Origin: Bordetella parapertussis
Lineage (GTDB): Bacteria > Pseudomonadota > Gammaproteobacteria > Burkholderiales > Burkholderiaceae_C
Direction of reading: 5' to 3'
Assembly: GCA_945870575.1 (NCBI GenBank)
Contig: CAMBSK010000003.1
Location: 1-64,000, forward strand
Length of the DNA stretch: 64,000 nt
The notes below the pieces were generated by a model that was given only the letters and a program-made list of their open reading frames with translations, had not been told where the DNA came from and did not search any database. How positions within the stretch are numbered: position 1 is the first letter of the stretch; every line of letters begins with the position of its first letter. The position numbers and the translations under genes were made by a program. Below, piece by piece: positions 43,805 to 51,592 of this stretch.

Positions 43805-44809
43805 ATGAATGCATTTTTCCTCCGCCTCGCGCCCGCTGTTTTAATCTGCGGCCTGCTTGCCACCACCCTGCCCCACACCGCCTTGGCGCAAAGCAAAACC
43901 ATGTTGCGCATTTCCACCCCCGCCGTGCCGCAAGACTGGCACGCCAAAATGTGGACTGTCTTCAAAGAATCGCTGGATACGAGCGCGCCCGGTGAATTTG
44001 ATGTGCAGATTTACCCGAGCAGCAGTTTGTTCAAACAAGCCGCTGAGCCCGCCGCCATGGCGCGCGGCAACTTGGAACTCAGCACTGTCTCTGCCGCAGA
44101 CTTGTCGCGTCAGGTGCCGTATTTTTCGGTGTTCACCTCAGGCTATGTGCTGCGCGATGTGCCGCACCAACAAAAGGTGTTCAATGGGCCTATAGGCGAA
44201 GAAGGCTTTAAACAAGTGTCCGAGCGCATGGGCATCAAGGTGCTGGCCACGGCTTATTTGGGCACGCGCCAGTTGGTGCTGCGCGAACCACGCACGGTCA
44301 AAACACCGGCTGACCTCAAAGGCATCAAGCTGCGCATGCCAGCGTCCAAAGAATGGTTGTTTCTCGGTGAGTCGCTGGGCGCGACCGCCACACCTTTGTC
44401 TTTTGGCGAGGTCTACATGGGTTTGAAAACCGGCACTATCGATGCCCAAGACAACCCCTTGCCCACGGTGCGCGCTGCGCGTTTTTACGAGGTCAGCAAA
44501 CAAGTCGTGCTGACCGGTCATTTGGTCGACGCTTTGTTCATCGCCATCAGCCAAAAAACTTGGGACGGTTTAAAGCCTGCGCAACAAGCCAAAGTGCAAC
44601 AAGCCGCGCAAGCTGCCGCACGCTTTAACAACGACAACCGTTTGCAGGAAGAAAAACAAATACTTGATTTCCTCAAACAGCAAGGATTGAGCATCAGCAC
44701 GCCGAATGTCAGCGCTTTTCGTCAACAAGTCACCAACGCCTACAAAGCCTCAGACGTCGCTAAAAGCTGGCCGCCCGGTTTGCTCGACAAAATACAAGCG
44801 GTGCGCTGA
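43805..44809 (+). CDS. dctP: TRAP transporter substrate-binding protein (DctP)
   Basis: 334 aa from the ATG at 43805. Signal peptide (APAVLICGLLATTLPHTALAQ), then a DctP fold: AMARGNLELSTVSAADL, TVKTPADLKGIKLRMPASKE and GLKTGTIDAQDNPLPT, including the Arg that pairs with a carboxylate. It captures a C4-type or other carboxylate for the adjoining DctQ-DctM pair. Gaps within the operon are 3 bp or overlapping. Confidence 0.93.
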   Translation: MNAFFLRLAPAVLICGLLATTLPHTALAQSKTMLRISTPAVPQDWHAKMWTVFKESLDTSAPGEFDVQIYPSSSLFKQAAEPAAMARGNLELSTVSAADLSRQVPYFSVFTSGYVLRDVPHQQKVFNGPIGEEGFKQVSERMGIKVLATAYLGTRQLVLREPRTVKTPADLKGIKLRMPASKEWLFLGESLGATATPLSFGEVYMGLKTGTIDAQDNPLPTVRAARFYEVSKQVVLTGHLVDALFIAISQKTWDGLKPAQQAKVQQAAQAAARFNNDNRLQEEKQILDFLKQQGLSISTPNVSAFRQQVTNAYKASDVAKSWPPGLLDKIQAVR

Positions 44810-44812
44810 CAG

Positions 44813-45268
44813 ATGCAAACATTCAAGCGTTGGTTGGATCACATAGGCGGCGCATTGTTTCTGGCTTTGTTCGCCGTGTTCATTCTTCAAATCGGCGCGC
44901 GTTTTGTGTTTAATCAACCGCTGCCTTGGACCGATGAACTTGCCGTCGTGCTCTACATCTGGACGATTTTTTGGGCTTGTGCTTTCATGGTGCCTGTAGC
45001 CTCACATGTATCGCTGGACATACTCAGTGCGCGGTTGCCACCTAAGCCGCGAATGTGGCTGCAAACACTAGGACAAGTGCTGTTAGGTGGACTGGCATTG
45101 CAAGCCCTACCTGCGAGTTGGGACTATTTGCTGTTTATGCGGCGCGAGGCCACTGCGGTCTTGGGTCTGCCCTTGTTCTGGGTGTTTTTACCTTTGCTGG
45201 TATTGCTGGTCATGCTGGTGCTGCGCGGCGTGTGGCAAACGGTGCAAGCCATGAAAGAAGGCTTATGA
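44813..45268 (+). CDS. dctQ: TRAP transporter small membrane subunit (DctQ)
   Basis: 151 aa with four membrane helices; PWTDELAVVLYIWTIFWACA is the family signature. It overlaps dctM by 4 bp. Confidence 0.92.
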   Translation: MQTFKRWLDHIGGALFLALFAVFILQIGARFVFNQPLPWTDELAVVLYIWTIFWACAFMVPVASHVSLDILSARLPPKPRMWLQTLGQVLLGGLALQALPASWDYLLFMRREATAVLGLPLFWVFLPLLVLLVMLVLRGVWQTVQAMKEGL

Positions 45269-46563
45269 CGCTGGCATTGATCACACTGATTGCCGTGGTG
45301 GTGGTCGGCATGTTGCTGGGTTTGCCTATAGGTTTGGCCATGTGGATGTCGGGCGCGGCGTATCTGGCGGTCAAAGGCCAGGACATGGCGCTGGTGATCG
45401 AGCAAGTCGGCCAAGGTTTGTTCAACAGCTACGTGCTGCTGGCCGTGCCCTTGTTTGTGTTCGCGGCCAACTTGATGAACGCGGGCACAGTCAGTGAACG
45501 CATTTTTGATTTCTGCCGCATTCTGGTCGGTCGCATGCGGGGCGGCCTGGCGCAAGTCGATATTTTGGTGAGCGTGGTGTTCTCGGGCATGAGTGGCAGC
45601 GCCTTGGCGGATGCAGCCGGACCTGGCTTGGTGACTATCAAACAAATGTTGAAAAAGCCCGAGTACACGCCGGGCTTTGCGGGCGCCGTGGTCGTGGCCA
45701 GCGCCACGCTAGGACCGATGATCCCGCCGTCCATCCCCATGGTGATTTACGCGCTGGTGTCCGGCTCTTCAGTGGGCGCATTGTTTTTGGGCGGGGTGAT
45801 GCCCGGCGTGTTGATGACGCTCTTGATGATGTTGACCGTGCACATCATCGCGACCAAGCGCAATATGCCGCGCGACGAACCGATACCGCGCAAGCAGTGG
45901 GCAGGCATTCTGTGGCGTGGTGCTGCGCCGCTGTCATTGCCTGTTGTGTTGCTGGGCGGAATTTACTCTGGTGTGTTCACGCCGACCGAGGCCGCCGCTG
46001 TCGCCGCCTTGCACGCACTCGTGTTGTCCGCCTTTGTTTTCAAAGCGCTGAGTCTGCGTGCGTTTTGGGACGTGGTGATTGAGTCGGCGCGCGCCAGTGC
46101 CGTTATCACCATCATTTTGGCGGGCTCTTTCATGTTGCAGTATGCGTTCACCGCCGAGGGCATGCCGCAAGCTTTGGCGCTTTGGGTGGAGCAACAGCAT
46201 TTGGAACCGCTGGCGTTTTTGTTCATGGTCAACGCTTTATTTTTGGTGCTCGGTTGTTTTCTGGATGTGTCGGTGCTGCTGCTGGTGTTTGTGCCCATGC
46301 TGTTGCCAACTGTCGACTTGCTGGGCATAGACAAAGTGCATTTCGGTGTGTTGGTGGTGTTAAACATGATGATCGGCTTGATTCACCCGCCGTTTGGCAT
46401 GCTGCTGTTTGTGACCAAGGCGCTGACCGGTATTCCCATCATGGCCATGGTGCGCGAGGGCTGGCTGTTTCTGGTGATGTTGCTGACGCTGCTGGTGGCC
46501 ATGACCTTGTTTCCGCAGATCGTCTTGTGGTTGCCAACGCAAATGGGGTATGTGACGGGCTAG
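45265..46563 (+). CDS. dctM: TRAP transporter large membrane subunit (DctM)
   Basis: 432 aa from the ATG at 45265, not the longer frame that opens at 45055 inside dctQ. About twelve membrane segments with family motifs VFSGMSGSALADAAGPG, ATLGPMIPPSIPMVIYA and GVFTPTEAAAVAAL, the substrate/Na-binding loops. Confidence 0.93.
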   Translation: MTLALITLIAVVVVGMLLGLPIGLAMWMSGAAYLAVKGQDMALVIEQVGQGLFNSYVLLAVPLFVFAANLMNAGTVSERIFDFCRILVGRMRGGLAQVDILVSVVFSGMSGSALADAAGPGLVTIKQMLKKPEYTPGFAGAVVVASATLGPMIPPSIPMVIYALVSGSSVGALFLGGVMPGVLMTLLMMLTVHIIATKRNMPRDEPIPRKQWAGILWRGAAPLSLPVVLLGGIYSGVFTPTEAAAVAALHALVLSAFVFKALSLRAFWDVVIESARASAVITIILAGSFMLQYAFTAEGMPQALALWVEQQHLEPLAFLFMVNALFLVLGCFLDVSVLLLVFVPMLLPTVDLLGIDKVHFGVLVVLNMMIGLIHPPFGMLLFVTKALTGIPIMAMVREGWLFLVMLLTLLVAMTLFPQIVLWLPTQMGYVTG

Positions 46564-46653
46564 TTTTCGGCGTTTGATTGGTCTGATGCGTCGGGTTGTG
46601 AACGACATGCCGGTTCGGTCGCCGCTCATCGCCGTAAAAAGTAACTTTCTCAA

Positions 46654-46685
46654 AATCATGCTAAAAAATAGCTTAATCATGCTAA
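46654..46685. promoter_or_regulatory. Direct repeats upstream of MNT gene, candidate operator
   Basis: AATCATGCTAA occurs at 46654-46664 and again at 46675-46685, exactly 21 bp apart (two helical turns), ending 9 bp before the gene. This fits binding of a dimeric HTH protein such as the N-terminal winged helix of the downstream MNT protein (autoregulation is inferred). Confidence 0.6.
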
Positions 46686-46694
46686 TATATTGAA

Positions 46695-47273
46695 ATGTCA
46701 CTTTCCCTTGCCCTATTCACAGACAGACAAGCTAGGCTGTTTCGGTGGCTGTTTGGCCAACCCCAGCGCTCCTACCACTTGAACGAATTGCTGCGCCTGA
46801 CTCAACTCAGCAGCGCATCCATTCAGCAAGAACTCAGGCGCCTGTGCGAATCCGGCTTAGTCAACAGTTCCCGCCTGGGTAATTTGCGCCTGTTTCAAGC
46901 CAATGCAAGCAGCCCCTTGTTTCCGGAACTGGTGTCGCTGACCCGTAAAACAGCTGACATAGACAGATTGCTTGAACTTGCTCTTGAGCCTTTGAAAGCC
47001 AAACTCACTCGGGCATTTATTTACGGCTCGGTGGCAAAGCAAACCGACACATCCGCCAGCGACGTAGACTTGATGCTGATAGGAAAGTCGCTGACATTAG
47101 CCAAAGTATTTAACAGCTTGCAAGCACTGGAAGAAAGCCTTGGGCGCAAAATAAATCCCACGTACCTCACGCCACAGGAGTTTGAATTGCGTTGCCAAGA
47201 CCCGGATTCCTTTGTGAGCAAAGTATTGTCTCAGCCGGTCATAGAACTATTCACCAGCAGTCATGGCAACTGA
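46695..47273 (+). CDS. MNT nucleotidyltransferase with N-terminal winged helix (antitoxin-like)
   Basis: 192 aa. Residues 1-75 form a winged HTH (SYHLNELLRLTQLSSASIQQ, ELRRLCESGLV); residues 100-175 form a minimal nucleotidyltransferase with IYGSVAKQ and the acidic pair in SDVDLMLIG. It pairs with the overlapping HEPN gene (11-bp overlap) as an AMP-transferring antitoxin. Catalytic residues are intact even though the toxin gene is interrupted. Confidence 0.87.
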   Translation: MSLSLALFTDRQARLFRWLFGQPQRSYHLNELLRLTQLSSASIQQELRRLCESGLVNSSRLGNLRLFQANASSPLFPELVSLTRKTADIDRLLELALEPLKAKLTRAFIYGSVAKQTDTSASDVDLMLIGKSLTLAKVFNSLQALEESLGRKINPTYLTPQEFELRCQDPDSFVSKVLSQPVIELFTSSHGN

Positions 47274-47685
47274 AGCCTTAGAAAACTTGGCTCGCATTGG
47301 CCAACTTAAAGTTGAACCACGGAACAAGATTGAAATCGACCGGCTTATTTCAATCGCCAAAACACGACTTGCCGATGCACGAGTTTTACATTTGTCTAGT
47401 GAAGGTCGCTTTATCAGTGCTTACAGCGCTGGACATGCGGCGGCATTGGCTGCTTTGCGTTGGCACGGTTACCGAAGTGAAAACAGGTACACGGTATTTC
47501 AATGCCTGACGCACACAATTGGCTGGCCTGCCCATCAATGGCGTGTGTTGGATGCTGCTCATCAAAAAAGAAATTTAGCCGAGTAAGAAGGATTTTTTGA
47601 AATTGAAAACAGCATGATTGATGAATTGTGTGAATTGGTGGATACATTGATTCACAGCGTTGAGTTGCTTTCGGGCCTAAAGTAG
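47263..47685 (+). pseudogene. HEPN-domain toxin gene interrupted by a stop codon
   Basis: The frame gives 107 residues to a TAA at 47584-47586, then continues open for 32 more codons (EGFFEIENSMIDELCEL...) to TAG at 47683-47685. Just before the stop is AHQKRNLAE; HEPN proteins of this class continue with Tyr-Glu-Gly, so TAA has replaced a Tyr codon. The last helix is lost unless the stop is read through. The N-terminal part is typical (AKTRLADARVLHLSSEGRF, AYSAGHAAALAALRW). Confidence 0.75.
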
Positions 47686-47817
47686 ATTTCCAGGTGAGTA
47701 ACTTTTTTTTACTCATTTCGACAGAAATTGTTCTTTTAGTACTAACATATGAAGACGTGGGCGGCCTTTTCGCCTTTTTTTTTGACAGCTACTCAATTCA
47801 CAAAAATGGAGAATCAA

Positions 47818-48324
47818 GTGAACAAATTTCTTTTTGGTCTTTTTCTTGCTGCGTTTTCTTTTTTATGTCATGCAGTAAATATTCAAAACAATTCAATTGA
47901 ATCGTTTAATACTACGAACATTGGCGAGGTGACTGTCATAACTTTTAATGGCATCAGCTTTTCGGTGGTGAATGTGCCAACAATTGCCAGTCAATTTGAA
48001 AACAGTGACAGCACCGCAACCCACACAAAATTAAAGGCAAAGCTACCATTGGGCGAACTAGTTATGCGCCAAGAAGTTGAGGCTGTCATAAAAGCTTACT
48101 ATGAAAAAAACGCTTTTGACAGCACATCTATAAGCATACGCAACTTAATTGTGAGAACCAACTTGTCGTGGTCCATATGGTGCACTAACCCATGGATTTT
48201 TGGATGCCTTGAATGGCTTGGATCAGGTGGAACTTGGGTTGAATTTGAAGCAAATGGACGCAACAGGTCAGGTGGAATGTCTGGATACCAGAGGACCATA
48301 TGGATGGTGCGTAAATTTAGCTAA
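47818..48324 (+). CDS. Exported protein of unknown function, AT-rich
   Basis: 168 aa from a GTG at 47818, chosen because GGAG sits at 47808-47811; ATG at 47806 is an alternative adding four residues. Signal peptide (KFLFGLFLAAFSFLCHA). The mature part is Ser/Asn/Thr-rich with a Trp/Cys cluster near the end (WSIWCTNPWIFGCLEW). No family recognised. Its base composition differs from the flanks, consistent with transfer. Confidence 0.65.
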   Translation: MNKFLFGLFLAAFSFLCHAVNIQNNSIESFNTTNIGEVTVITFNGISFSVVNVPTIASQFENSDSTATHTKLKAKLPLGELVMRQEVEAVIKAYYEKNAFDSTSISIRNLIVRTNLSWSIWCTNPWIFGCLEWLGSGGTWVEFEANGRNRSGGMSGYQRTIWMVRKFS

Positions 48325-48332
48325 AGCAAAGA

Positions 48333-48668
48333 TTAAGCAGTTTGCTCATTAGCCGCACTTGGATCATCCGTGACCGAACAATCTTCAACCTTTGACTGCC
48401 CTGTTGCCAACAAAACGGTGATTGTTTTAACCTCACGCCGACATGTCAGACAAGGGTTTCCACCCGTCGTTTTCTTTGCAAGCTGTTCCGGGCAAAAATG
48501 CTGCGGTGTTGAATCCTCCGTTGAAGGCGACGTAGTCAACAACTGGCAAATCTGCCCCGTATATCGCAGCATGAACCGCTGACCCATGCGCGCAGGCCCC
48601 GCCACGAAAACGGGAAAATAAACCCCTCCCTGTTCGACTGATAGCTCCAGCTTTAGAGAAGCATTCAA
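48333..48668 (-). CDS. Doubtful short gene
   Basis: 111 aa from a TTG. It contains Cys pairs (HFCPEQ, NPCLTC) but no family is recognised, no Shine-Dalgarno is seen, and two other frames are open across the same bases. It lies directly downstream of a PIN remnant and may be decayed DNA. Confidence 0.25.
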   Translation of the reverse strand: MNASLKLELSVEQGGVYFPVFVAGPARMGQRFMLRYTGQICQLLTTSPSTEDSTPQHFCPEQLAKKTTGGNPCLTCRREVKTITVLLATGQSKVEDCSVTDDPSAANEQTA

Positions 48669-48760
48669 TCTCTTGGTCTAAAGCCAAATGAGATTTTTGG
48701 GGGGGCATATTGCCGTTTCTAGTAAGACTTTCATCAGGGTGTATGTTCCCACTGACTAAT

Positions 48761-49030
48761 TCAAACAGACACAAACCCAGGTGCCTTACTCGCCCTGATA
48801 TCAAAAGTCGCTGTTGCACTGCATCCAAGCTGCCGGTATCGTGCCGCAATCAAACACTCTGCAAAATCCGCATTGGCATCTTTCCAATGGTAGATCGCCT
48901 CTTCCACGCTTTGCTCGTTTTCTGTATGTATGCCGACAGTGTCGAGCAAGCTGGCGATGACTTCAAGCAATTGATTTTTTGAAAAACCGTAGCGGCTGCG
49001 TAGTACCCATTCTGTTTGCAACAAAACCAA
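48761..49030 (-). pseudogene. PIN-domain (VapC-like) toxin remnant, N-terminus lost
   Basis: About 89 codons matching the middle and end of VapC-type PIN proteins: QTEWVLRSRYGFSKNQLLEV, DANADFAECLIAARYRQLG, TATFDIRASKAPGF. Glu and the C-terminal Asp residues are present, but the N-terminal DTN segment with the first catalytic Asp is missing; upstream the frame reaches a stop near 49064. No antitoxin gene is adjacent. Confidence 0.65.
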
Positions 49031-49154
49031 TTCGCTTTGAAAATCTCCCGTTCGAACGCCGTCTTACCCTTTAAAACCTCGCTGCGCCCGTTTCCTTATG
49101 ATGCAAGCTGTTTTAACCGCCTCCCTGATTCGCACTCAAATCTGCTAAGCCTTC

Positions 49155-50528
49155 ATGACTCAACACCTTTGCGCACGCTTGTCCGGGCTGGTTTTGCTTG
49201 CAAGCCTTTCAGGCTGCGCCTGGCGCACTTACACGCCGGCACCGCTGGATTTGCCCAAGGCCGCCGAATTGGATGTCGCGCGCCGCCTGGACGACGCTAG
49301 CGTGCAAGCCGCGCTGGCCGCCAACGGGCAAGACACCGCAGGCTGGCCAAACATCGTCTGGAACCGGGACACACTGACCACGGCCTTGCTCAACATACAC
49401 CCTGAGCAACGCGCGGCCCGCGCCAAAGTCATTGCCTCCCTCACCCGCATAAAAGCCGGTTTAAAGCCATCCGCGCCCGACCTCACCACGACGATGGAGC
49501 GCCACAGCCAAACCGGCGACGGTCAAAATTCACCCTGGGCGGTCGGCGCAGGTCTGCAATGGGAACTGGTTCCCGCTTCTGTGAAATCCGCGTTAAGCCA
49601 GGCTGCAAGCATTGAATCTCAGGAAGTCAAATTGAGCGCTGGCGACACCGCCTGGCGCTTATACCGCGCACTTGGCGCAGGCATGCTGGACAGGCAACTC
49701 TCGCTGGGCCGCGTACAACTGGCGGCCACCGGGCTTGAGTTGGCCCTGGCCCGTGAGAAAAGTGTGGCTGTGCGCGAACGCTACGGCGTGGCCGGTGCCA
49801 TGGAGGTGCAACTCACCGCGCAGCGTTTGCAAGACGCACGCCGTGAATCTGCCGAGGCAGACGCTGCCAAGGTGGCCGCCCAAGCCCAATTGGCCACTGC
49901 GCTGGCGGTTTCATTTGAATCATTGAACAACTTGCGCATGGATGACTGGCCGGTGCCGGAGATTCCAGACGCGGCATCCGCACGCCAGCTTGCATTGAAA
50001 AATCAATTGGAGTTTGCGCGTCAGCTAGTGCAATACGACATGGCTGAGGCTGAACTCAGACTGCAAGTAGCCAGGCAATTTCCCAACTTGAAGTTAGGAC
50101 CGGGTTTGTTGTGGAGCCAAGGCGATTCAGTCTGGCAGTTTTCTTTTTCACTGCCGGCCGCTTTGCTCAACCGCAATCTCGTCGGCATTCAAACCGCGGA
50201 GGCCAACCGCAGCGCCCAAGGGGCTGCAGTGTTGGCCAAACAGTCCGAGATCATCGGTGAGGTGGAACGTTTGCGCTTGAAGGTGCTGACACTGACACAA
50301 CCCTTGACTATTGCAAGGGCTTCGCTGAAGGCAGCACAATCGCAAGTCAAGCTGACCACGGCGCAATTTGATGCAGGCAATGTGGACGCCTTGAACCTGA
50401 TTGATGCGCGCATTTTGCAATTGCAGGCCGAAGGCTCTGTGTTTGATGCGCGTGCCGCACTCATGCGTGCCAGCTGGGAACTGGAACTGGCCATGCAAAC
50501 ACCTTTAACAACGATTAACACTCAATAA
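49155..50528 (+). CDS. TolC-family outer-membrane efflux lipoprotein
   Basis: 457 aa. Lipoprotein signal (LVLLASLSGC, Cys near residue 21), then two TolC-type helical repeats rich in Ala/Gln/Leu (ERYGVAGAMEVQLTAQRLQD; LTTAQFDAGNVDALNLIDAR). It forms the outer-membrane tunnel for the following adaptor and RND pump; the next gene starts 17 bp downstream. Confidence 0.9.
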   Translation: MTQHLCARLSGLVLLASLSGCAWRTYTPAPLDLPKAAELDVARRLDDASVQAALAANGQDTAGWPNIVWNRDTLTTALLNIHPEQRAARAKVIASLTRIKAGLKPSAPDLTTTMERHSQTGDGQNSPWAVGAGLQWELVPASVKSALSQAASIESQEVKLSAGDTAWRLYRALGAGMLDRQLSLGRVQLAATGLELALAREKSVAVRERYGVAGAMEVQLTAQRLQDARRESAEADAAKVAAQAQLATALAVSFESLNNLRMDDWPVPEIPDAASARQLALKNQLEFARQLVQYDMAEAELRLQVARQFPNLKLGPGLLWSQGDSVWQFSFSLPAALLNRNLVGIQTAEANRSAQGAAVLAKQSEIIGEVERLRLKVLTLTQPLTIARASLKAAQSQVKLTTAQFDAGNVDALNLIDARILQLQAEGSVFDARAALMRASWELELAMQTPLTTINTQ

Positions 50529-50545
50529 AGCGCGGGGAATGTATT

Positions 50546-51586
50546 TTGGAAAAACCCTGGAAAAACAAACTGATACTGATACTTTCCCTGGTCATACTGC
50601 TGCTGGTATGGGCCTTGGCCTGGATGGGCAGAGACGAGTTTCAAAACGCACACGAAGACGACAATATATCTGCTGTCGACCACGAACAAGCCGAACCCAA
50701 TGTGGTGGTGATCGATGCTGAAGCGCAAAAGCAGGCCGGTATAGCGGTTGAAGCTTTGAGGCAAGCCAAATACTCGGCCTCGCACATATTCGCAGGTGTG
50801 GTTCTGGATTTGCGTGCCCTGGTCGAAGCCAGGCAACGCTATGTCAGCTTGTCTGCGCAGCTTGCAGGATCGCAAGCGCAAGTGCTGCAACGTCGCAATG
50901 AACTGACACGCACGCAAGGACTTTATGACGACGGCCGCAACGCATCCAAACGCGACTTGGAAGCCGCACGCGCCGCTCTCGCCTCCGAAGAACAGCACGA
51001 TATCGCCTTACAGGCAGAGCAACGCGCTGTTGTCGACGGTGTTCGTATGCAGTGGGGCAATGCTTTCGCCGAGCGCTTAGGCGACAAAGACGGACTGGTG
51101 GCGCGCGCCATCAACCATCAGCTTGAAGTGGTTCAATTTGCAATGCCTTTCGGTTCCACACCGCAACAGCAGCAGTGGCGTGTAGATGTGGCCGCTACCT
51201 CGCAGTCAAGCGGCGTGTCTGCTGTGTTGATAGGCCGTGCATCCCAATCCGTGCCCGGCTTGCAAGGGGAAAACTGGTTGTTGACAACCTCGCCCACCGG
51301 TGCCGGTACGGGTACCCGGGTGCGGGTGATATCGCAACAAGGCAAACCGCAAAAAGGTGTGCTGGTGCCGGTGTCAGCCATGATCCGCTTCGCCGGCAAG
51401 AACTGGGTGTATGTGCAAACCGAAGCAGACCGGTTTGAGCGCATGCCCTTACCGGTTGACCGCGCCATGGGTGACGGTTTTTTTACAGATACATTTGAAG
51501 CCGATGTGTCTGTGGTCACCGGTGGCACACAGTTGTTGCTGTCCGAAGAGTTCCGATTCCAGATCAAAAACGAGAACGAGGATTAA
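50546..51586 (+). CDS. Periplasmic adaptor (membrane fusion protein) for RND pump
   Basis: 346 aa from a TTG at 50546 preceded by GGGGA. N-terminal membrane anchor (LILILSLVILLLVWALAW), a helical hairpin (RRNELTRTQGLYDDGRNASK), then beta-barrel and C-terminal domains (GVLVPVSAMIRFAGKNWVY). It is shorter than CusB-type adaptors and lacks an obvious metal-binding Met cluster. It links TolC and the RND gene. Confidence 0.85.
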   Translation: MEKPWKNKLILILSLVILLLVWALAWMGRDEFQNAHEDDNISAVDHEQAEPNVVVIDAEAQKQAGIAVEALRQAKYSASHIFAGVVLDLRALVEARQRYVSLSAQLAGSQAQVLQRRNELTRTQGLYDDGRNASKRDLEAARAALASEEQHDIALQAEQRAVVDGVRMQWGNAFAERLGDKDGLVARAINHQLEVVQFAMPFGSTPQQQQWRVDVAATSQSSGVSAVLIGRASQSVPGLQGENWLLTTSPTGAGTGTRVRVISQQGKPQKGVLVPVSAMIRFAGKNWVYVQTEADRFERMPLPVDRAMGDGFFTDTFEADVSVVTGGTQLLLSEEFRFQIKNENED

Positions 51587-51592
51587 CCGCAT

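Noticed and set aside
48433..48849. 139-codon minus-strand frame overlapping the PIN remnant
   Set aside because: Its first part is the PIN remnant read in another frame; starts at TTG without a ribosome-binding site.
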